Below, one piece after another: positions 1 to 6,501 of a stretch of 6,501 nucleotides of DNA. Below the pieces are notes generated by a model. That model was not told the origin of the DNA, did no database searches, and worked only from the letters and a program-made list of their open reading frames with translations. The DNA lies in assembly GCA_947462175.1 (NCBI GenBank), contig CANHOE010000155.1, positions 1-6,501 of the forward strand, given 5' to 3'. The first letter of the stretch is position 1; each line of letters opens with the position of its first letter. Made by a program: the position numbers and the translations under genes. This DNA is from Burkholderiales bacterium. GTDB taxonomy: Bacteria > Pseudomonadota > Gammaproteobacteria > Burkholderiales > Burkholderiaceae_C.

Positions 1-864
1 CATCAATGACCTGCTGGCGCGGCTCGACCGCTCGATGGGCTCGCAAAAGCGCTTCCTGTCGGACGCGGCACACCAGTTGAAGACGCCGCTGGCCGGACTG
101 CGCATGCAAGCCGAGCTGGCGCAGCGCGACATCGACGCCGGCCGGAGCGCGCCAGCCGACATCAAGCGGTCGCTGCGACAGATCGCGCTCTCCAGCGAGC
201 GCGCGGCGCACATGGTCAACCAGCTGCTGTCGATGGCACGGTCTGAAGACCGGGATCACACGATCGCGCTGGTGCCGGTCGATCTGGCGGAGCTGGCGGT
301 CGAGACGGTGCAGGACTTCGTGCCACGGGCCCTCGAGAAGCGCATCGATCTCGGTTACGAAGGTCCGGCGGTCGCCACGCCGGACAGCGGTGTGGCGGAC
401 GCATCCGTCGGCCTGAAGGTCTGGGGCCACCGGATGCTGCTGGGCGAGCTGATCCGCAACCTGGTCGACAACGCGCTGCACTACACGCCGGCCGGCGGCG
501 TGGTCACGGTGCGGGTGATCGACGACCCGTTCAGTCAAGCAGTGACGATCCAGGTCGAGGACTCCGGGCCGGGCATCCCGCTGGCCGAGCGCGAGCAGGT
601 GTTCCGCCCGTTCTACCGGCTGCTGGGAACGCAGGTGGACGGCTCTGGGCTGGGTCTGGCGATCGTGCGCCAGATTGCCACCCAGCACGGTGCCGAATTG
701 CTTATCGCCGACGCCAACCTGCCGCCTCGCGAGCACCCGGGCGACCCGGCCGATGCCGCCTTCGGTCCCGGCGTGCGATTCACCCTGCGCTTTGCTGCGG
801 TACGTGCGGTACCTGCAGACGACGGCGCTCCTACACTGGCCGGGAATGTCCCTGGAGAGCGCTG

Positions 865-865
<1 letters not shown>
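1..865 (+). CDS. Two-component sensor histidine kinase, C-terminal part (5' truncated by window edge)
   Basis: The reading frame is open from base 2, so 287 residues of the kinase are visible and the sensor and membrane segments lie outside the window. The first residues (INDLLARLDRS) look like the end of a HAMP linker. The HisKA dimerisation helix follows, with the H-box AAHQLKTPL and phospho-acceptor His at bases 71-73. The HATPase domain shows an N-box (RNLVDNALHYTP, about 454-489), a G1 box (DSGPGIP, 560-580), an F-box (VFRPFYR, about 600-620) and a G2 box (GSGLGLAIV, 641-667). All catalytic boxes are intact, so an active autokinase that phosphorylates a response regulator is expected. 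The order and spelling of the boxes fit the QseC/TctE/PmrB group; the stimulus cannot be read. Its partner regulator is probably upstream, outside the window. About 16 extra residues (bases 365-415) lie before the N-box, and a divergent tail of about 25 residues follows the last core strand. The stop codon overlaps the next gene's ATG by one base. Confidence 0.95.
795..818 (+). other. Small inverted repeat (possible RNA hairpin) near the end of the kinase gene
   Basis: CTGC-GGTAC (795-803) pairs with GTACC-T-GCAG (809-818) around a 5-base loop, GTGCG. This gives nine pairs with a single bulged T. It lies 46 bases upstream of the peptidase ATG, within the poorly conserved tail of the kinase. 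No T-run follows, so it is not a typical intrinsic terminator. Its function is unknown and chance formation in GC-rich coding DNA is possible. Confidence 0.3.
854..859 (+). promoter_or_regulatory. Ribosome binding site for the M20 peptidase
   Basis: GGAGAG lies inside the last codons of the kinase gene, with about 7 bases between its GGAG core and the ATG at 865. It supports the 865 start and implies that ribosomes can load or re-initiate at the TGATG junction. Confidence 0.7.
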
Positions 866-2397
<1,532 letters not shown>

Positions 2398-2398
2398 T

Positions 2399-3241
2399 TC
2401 AGAACCGCCCGTCGGGCCGCCGGTGTGTCAGCGCCGGCAATTGCGACCGCACGGCCGCAAGCCGGTCCAGATCGAGGTCGGCCAGCACCACGCCCTCGCC
2501 TTCGGGCTGCACCGCCAGCACATCACCCCAGGGATCGATGACCATGCTGTGGCCCCAGGTGCGGCGCCCGTTCTCGTGCAGCCCGCCTTGCGCCGAGGCG
2601 ATCACGTAGCACTGGTTTTCGACCGCGCGAGCGCGCAGCAGCAGCTCCCAGTGCGCCCGGCCGGTGGTGTGGGTGAACGCGGCAGGCACCGCGATCAGGT
2701 CGCAGGGCGGTTGGCCGGGTGTCGCCATCAACGTGCGGTACAGCTCGGGAAAGCGCAGGTCGTAGCAGATGCTCAGACCGACCCTGATCGGCGCCGGCGA
2801 CCCCGCAACCGCCGCACCGAAGGCCACGGGCTCGCTGCCGCCCCGCAGTACACGGCCTTCGTCATAGCGCTCACGGCCGTTGTCGAAGCAGAACAGGTGG
2901 ATCTTGTCGTAGCGCGCGGCCTGCGTGCCATCGGGCGCGTAGACGCAGCAGGCGTTGTAGACGTGGTCGGCATCGTCACTGCGGATCGGCAGCGTGCCGC
3001 CGATCACCCACAGTCCAAACCGGCGGGCTGCAGCAGACAGGCTGTCCTGGATCGGCCCGGCGCCCGCGTCCTCGGCGATCGCGAGCTTGTCACGATCGTT
3101 GTGGCCCATCAGGCAGAAATACTCTGGCAGCGCCACCAGTGTGGCGCCTGCGTCGGCCGCCTGCGCGATCAGTCGATCGGCTGCCGCGAGGTTGCGCTCG
3201 ACATCCGGCGTGGCAACCATCTGCAATGCGGCGATCTTCAT
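2399..3241 (-). CDS. Carbon-nitrogen hydrolase (nitrilase superfamily), Nit1-like amidase
   Basis: This complete 280-residue protein has the usual length for the family and no signal peptide, so it is probably cytoplasmic. The catalytic Glu-Lys-Cys triad is present: Glu40 in VALPEYF, Lys113 in RYDKIHLF and nucleophile Cys159 in SICYDLRFPELYR. The segment HTTGRAHWELLLRARAVENQ (residues 191-210) and the C-terminal LPALTHRRPD are hallmarks of the Nit1/Nit2 branch. LPEYF and the HRRPD tail favour the Nit1 side, whose studied members hydrolyse deaminated glutathione as a metabolite-repair step; Nit2-type omega-amidase activity is the main alternative. Its ATG overlaps the yhdP-like stop by four bases (ATGA), and GAAGGAAA sits just upstream, so coupled expression from the same mRNA is expected. 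Its stop codon is one base from the stop of the convergent peptidase gene. Family assignment is firm; the substrate is inferred. Confidence 0.95.
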   Translation of the reverse strand: MKIAALQMVATPDVERNLAAADRLIAQAADAGATLVALPEYFCLMGHNDRDKLAIAEDAGAGPIQDSLSAAARRFGLWVIGGTLPIRSDDADHVYNACCVYAPDGTQAARYDKIHLFCFDNGRERYDEGRVLRGGSEPVAFGAAVAGSPAPIRVGLSICYDLRFPELYRTLMATPGQPPCDLIAVPAAFTHTTGRAHWELLLRARAVENQCYVIASAQGGLHENGRRTWGHSMVIDPWGDVLAVQPEGEGVVLADLDLDRLAAVRSQLPALTHRRPDGRF

Positions 3242-6200
3242 GGCTTTCCTTCGGAATCACTGGCCGGCAAGGCCGCAGGCATGGGCGGCGCAGGCGCCAC
3301 GCTGGGCGCCGGGATGTTCGGCACCGCGTCGGTGAAGCTGCGCTCGACCTTGTCGACCTTGGGTTCAGCCCACGACCCCGTGATGCGGAATTCTCGCGTG
3401 CTGGCCGCAATCAGGGGCTTGCTGAACAGCGTCTGCGCCAAGAACGCACCGAGGCCGATCGCCGGATTGATGGCCGCGTAAGCCAGCGACGCCGTGCCGG
3501 CATCGATCTCGGGCACGACGATGACGCGCAGGTCCTGCGTTTCCTGCTCGATGTCGGCCTTGCCCTCCATCAGCACCGCCGCCTGCACCCCGCGCATGCG
3601 CAGGTTGTTGGTTTGTGCCACGCCCTTGGCAATCTGCAGGTCGCCGCTGATGTCGTCGAAGGCGAAGCCTTGCTGAAACACGTCGCGAAAGTCGAGCACG
3701 AACCGCCGCGGTAACGCCTGCAGACTGAGGACACCGAGCAACCGCCCGACGCCCGGATCGGCCTTGAGGAACTGCCCCGCGGCCACCGACAGGTTGATCT
3801 GGCCGGTCAGGCTCGGGTAGTCCATCGCGAGCGGCGAGCCGTCCCAGGAAATCTGCCCCGACAGACCGCCTTTGCCTCCCTTGACCAGCTTGCCAAAGCC
3901 CAGCCGTTCGATCAGCGCGCCGCCGTTGATCAGTTCAAGCTTGAAGTTCAGCGCGACCCGACGCACGGTGGCTGGCGTGGCAGCACCCGCCAGGGCATTG
4001 GCGCCCGCCGGAACTGCGGCCCAATTGCCACTGGCGGTCAGCCTTGCATCGGGCGTGGTCAGCGCAAGGCGCGTGAGCAGCCATTCGCGGGCACCAGCGC
4101 GGTTGACCGCGTCCAATTCCAGCCGCCCGAGCCGCTTGTCACCCAGCACCAGGTCTTCCACAACGATGTCGAGTGCAGGAACGGACTGGGTCGGCTGATC
4201 GAGCAGCGTCTCGACGTCCGAAGCGTCTTCCTTCGGCAGCGACAGCCTCGTCAGACGGGCGTAGATGCGACCAGCCGAGCCGGCGGCGCCCGCTTCGCCG
4301 GTGGTGGTCGAAGAATTGACCGCTGTGCGAGGCGGTCGGTACTCGATGGTGCCGCTGGCCTGCTCTGATTCGAGGTTGACCCGCCACAATGCGCCTTCCT
4401 GCGCCACCTTGGCGACCACCTGATTCAGCCGGCGACTGCCAATCTGCACCTCACGCGCCCGCAAACCGATGGTCGTGGGCAGGTAGCCGGCAGACGCCGA
4501 TGTCGCTGCGCTGGCCTCGCTGCCCGCTGCGGCGCTCGAAACAGTGCCCAGGCCGTCGAGCAGCCTCCGCCATTCGCTCAGGTTCACGCTGGCCAGGTTG
4601 AGCGTGGCCGCCACACCGGCTGTCGGCAGTTGCGCTGGCTCCATCACGCCAATGCCGCCGCGTAGCACTCTGGGAACGGCACCGGAGACATCTCGTGCGT
4701 ATTGCGCCTGCAGCAGATTGCCGAGGTCGAGGCGGATGACGTCGCGCACGGCATGCGTCACGGTCGTCGTCGAATCGGCAAGCGCCGCCACCTGGAAACG
4801 CAGTGGGAGCGGCGCCTCGGCAGCCTTGCGCAAAGGCAGCGGCAATTCGCTGGCCAGGCCCAGCAGGTTGCTGGTCACGAGCAGGTCGGGCTTGCCGTTC
4901 AACAGATTCAGAGTGGCCCTGTAGGCCGTCTGTCCGCTGAGCGAGGCAGCAAGACGCGCCAGCGCTGGCCCGCCCACATCGCTGCCGCGTCGCAGCCCGT
5001 CGGCGGTCACGGTGCCCTGAGCAGCGAAACGCATCGAACCGTCGGGCTGCACGCCGCCCTCAATGCTCAATTCCCCACCCAGTAGCTTGCCGGCGCCGCC
5101 AGCGATGGAGAACCCCTTCTGCGAAAAATCGATGCGGCCACGTGCGCCGCTGAGCATCGGGGTACCGGGGCGCAGCCGGAAATCACCGGCCGCCAGTGAG
5201 ACGCTGCCGCGCACGGCCGTAGCGGGCGGATCGGCCAGAGGTACCGTCAGCGCCAGCTTCAGATCCGCATTACCGGTGGCGGTGCTGTGCGCCAGCGCGT
5301 TGTCGATCCAGCCACCCACTGGGGACGCATTGACGAAGCGCAGCAGGTCGGCCAAGCCACCGCGCCCCGCGCCGTCCAGGACCAGTACCGGCCGCTCGTC
5401 CAGTCGCTTGATGCCGCCTTGGACGCCGGTCAGTTTCACACCCTGTGTGGTCGCCTGCGCATGGCGGATCTCCATCGACAGCCGGTCGAAGATCAGTTCG
5501 CCGCTCAGCCCTTCGAGTGCCGGCCATGGAGAGGCGTAAGCCGGCTCGGCAGCGGTCGCCGGCAGACTGGGCACATAGGCGAAGCGGAGATCCTCGACCT
5601 GGCCCGCGATGCGGAACTCGCCCTCGCCAGCCGTGCGCGCGTCGGCGAACGGAAACTTGTTCAGATCGCCTTTGACTCGGAAGCTGACACGCGACAAGCG
5701 TCCCGCCTGGACCGCATGTTCAACGTAGTGGCGCGCCTCGGCGTCGATACCCAACGGCAGGTAACGCGCAACACGCGTCGCGTCGGCATGGGTCAGCAGG
5801 CCGTCCAGGTCAAGCCAGCCGGGAAACCGCACATCGGCGTCGGTGGCGCTCGCCGCTGTTCTGGTTCCGGTCGACCAGCTGCCTTTGAACTCGCCCTGCA
5901 GATCGGCATTGGCAAAGCTGGCTTGCAGTACCTTCACCACCATGCGCTTCGGTGTGCCGGGCGTGCTCGGTGACTCGATGCGCCAGTTGAACGCAGCGTC
6001 AAGGCGATCCAGGGGCAACACCGGCTCGGCAAGTACCCCTGGGAGATCCAACTCACCCTGCTTCATCGCGAGCGTGGCGTCTCCCCCTCGCTCGTTGGCA
6101 CTGAGTACCAGATCGGCATTGCGCAAGCCCGGCCGACCCGCATCGTGTGGGTCGCCAGCCGCCGCGGAGGCCAGGGCCAGGCCGCTCACTGTGGCGCGCA

Positions 6201-6501
6201 GGTCGTACCGCAGCGGCAAGCCCCAGCTCACCGCCGAGGCCGCGTCCCCTCCCGCAGGCTGCGTCGCGGCTGCGGCCTCGGCGCCGATGGCACCCTCCCA
6301 ACTCAGCTTGACGCCCTCGACTCGGCCACGCGGGTTCAAATCAGCCATCCACCGGTCGGCGACCTCACCGAGCTGCAGCCGATGCGCCAGCTGAGCGATC
6401 AAGGCCAGGTCCAGTTGTTCAGCGCTCAGCTGACCACCGCTCATCTCACCCGTCGGCGACTGCTGCCAGCGCACCGCCACGCTGCTGGCCGGCCAGCGCA
6501 G
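3238..6501 (-). CDS. yhdP: YhdP/TIGR02099-family AsmA-like envelope protein, N-terminus cut by window edge
   Basis: The frame is open through the right edge (LRWPASS precedes the first in-frame GTG at 6480), so that GTG is probably internal. 1087 residues are visible; the N-terminal membrane anchor must lie outside, and E. coli YhdP is about 1270 residues. YhdP is an AsmA-like inner-membrane-anchored periplasmic protein that, with TamB and YdbH, supports phospholipid transport to the outer membrane; the family is predicted to form a long beta-groove. The visible part is a long run of short amphipathic beta strands rich in Gly, Leu and Ala. A DUF3971-like region starts at LPLGIDAEARHYVEHAV (bases about 5703-5755). 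The C-terminal AsmA_2-like block carries LSLQALPRRFVLDFRDVFQQ (about 3670-3730) followed by GFAFDDISGDL, the most diagnostic family motif. It ends with a Pro/Ala-rich tail (bases about 3241-3335). Its stop overlaps the nitrilase start. Family confidence is high; function in this organism is inferred. Confidence 0.93.
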   Translation of the reverse strand: MRWPASSVAVRWQQSPTGEMSGGQLSAEQLDLALIAQLAHRLQLGEVADRWMADLNPRGRVEGVKLSWEGAIGAEAAAATQPAGGDAASAVSWGLPLRYDLRATVSGLALASAAAGDPHDAGRPGLRNADLVLSANERGGDATLAMKQGELDLPGVLAEPVLPLDRLDAAFNWRIESPSTPGTPKRMVVKVLQASFANADLQGEFKGSWSTGTRTAASATDADVRFPGWLDLDGLLTHADATRVARYLPLGIDAEARHYVEHAVQAGRLSRVSFRVKGDLNKFPFADARTAGEGEFRIAGQVEDLRFAYVPSLPATAAEPAYASPWPALEGLSGELIFDRLSMEIRHAQATTQGVKLTGVQGGIKRLDERPVLVLDGAGRGGLADLLRFVNASPVGGWIDNALAHSTATGNADLKLALTVPLADPPATAVRGSVSLAAGDFRLRPGTPMLSGARGRIDFSQKGFSIAGGAGKLLGGELSIEGGVQPDGSMRFAAQGTVTADGLRRGSDVGGPALARLAASLSGQTAYRATLNLLNGKPDLLVTSNLLGLASELPLPLRKAAEAPLPLRFQVAALADSTTTVTHAVRDVIRLDLGNLLQAQYARDVSGAVPRVLRGGIGVMEPAQLPTAGVAATLNLASVNLSEWRRLLDGLGTVSSAAAGSEASAATSASAGYLPTTIGLRAREVQIGSRRLNQVVAKVAQEGALWRVNLESEQASGTIEYRPPRTAVNSSTTTGEAGAAGSAGRIYARLTRLSLPKEDASDVETLLDQPTQSVPALDIVVEDLVLGDKRLGRLELDAVNRAGAREWLLTRLALTTPDARLTASGNWAAVPAGANALAGAATPATVRRVALNFKLELINGGALIERLGFGKLVKGGKGGLSGQISWDGSPLAMDYPSLTGQINLSVAAGQFLKADPGVGRLLGVLSLQALPRRFVLDFRDVFQQGFAFDDISGDLQIAKGVAQTNNLRMRGVQAAVLMEGKADIEQETQDLRVIVVPEIDAGTASLAYAAINPAIGLGAFLAQTLFSKPLIAASTREFRITGSWAEPKVDKVERSFTDAVPNIPAPSVAPAPPMPAALPASDSEGKP
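3245..3252 (-). promoter_or_regulatory. Ribosome binding site for the nitrilase-family gene
   Basis: Read on the minus strand this is GAAGGAAA. Its AAGGA core lies 5 bases before the ATG (3241-3239). It sits inside the last codons of the yhdP-like gene and supports this start, allowing independent loading as well as re-initiation at the ATGA overlap. Confidence 0.75.

Noticed and set aside
35..37. ATG at 35 as the true start of the kinase gene
   Set aside because: The upstream in-frame residues continue a HAMP-like linker. A start here would leave a kinase core without any sensor, and there is no ribosome site ahead of it.
2407..2417. GCCC-GTC-GGGC inverted repeat just past the convergent stops, considered as a terminator
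   Set aside because: The stem is only four pairs with a three-base loop and no T-run on either strand. It lies within the nitrilase coding end and is expected by chance in such GC-rich sequence.
2423..3481. 352-codon plus-strand open frame opposite the nitrilase gene
   Set aside because: The opposite strand encodes a full Glu-Lys-Cys nitrilase. The plus-strand product has no family motif and no plausible ribosome site.
5287..5973. 228-codon plus-strand open frame opposite the yhdP-like gene
   Set aside because: It lies opposite the conserved DUF3971-like region, its composition is typical of a GC-rich antisense frame, and no motif is recognisable.
6478..6480. GTG at the right end as the true start of the yhdP-like gene
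   Set aside because: The frame stays open to the window edge, the visible part lacks the N-terminal membrane anchor expected for the family, and no clear ribosome site precedes it within the 21 bases available.

Overview
The window is about two-thirds GC by eye and almost wholly coding. Strongly GC-biased third codon positions and long antisense shadow frames fit a high-GC proteobacterium. A QseC/TctE-type sensor kinase together with a yhdP–nitrilase pair suggests a betaproteobacterium of the order Burkholderiales. This placement is an inference from style and gene content, not from a marker gene.

Layout: (1) Bases 1-865, plus strand: the C-terminal catalytic half of a two-component sensor histidine kinase, cut by the left edge. 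(2) Bases 865-2397, plus strand: a complete M20-family zinc metallopeptidase whose ATG shares one base with the kinase stop codon (TGATG). (3) Bases 2399-3241, minus strand: a complete carbon-nitrogen hydrolase of the Nit1 type, convergent with the peptidase and separated from it by one base. (4) Bases 3238-6501, minus strand: most of a YhdP/TIGR02099 AsmA-like envelope protein, cut at its N-terminus by the right edge, with its stop codon overlapping the nitrilase start (ATGA).

The window therefore holds two tail-to-tail transcription units. The plus-strand unit is kinase then peptidase. The minus-strand unit is yhdP then nitrilase, with the nitrilase probably translationally coupled to yhdP. 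Nothing in the sequence ties the two units together functionally. YhdP relatives act in phospholipid movement to the outer membrane, Nit1-type enzymes are usually metabolite-repair amidases, and M20 enzymes cleave peptides or acyl-amino acids.

No intergenic stretch exceeds one base. I see no RNA gene, insertion sequence, CRISPR array or phage signature. It looks like ordinary chromosomal backbone. The points worth a second look are gene junctions, a small hairpin near the peptidase start and a few family-level oddities; I did not find a convincing undescribed system.
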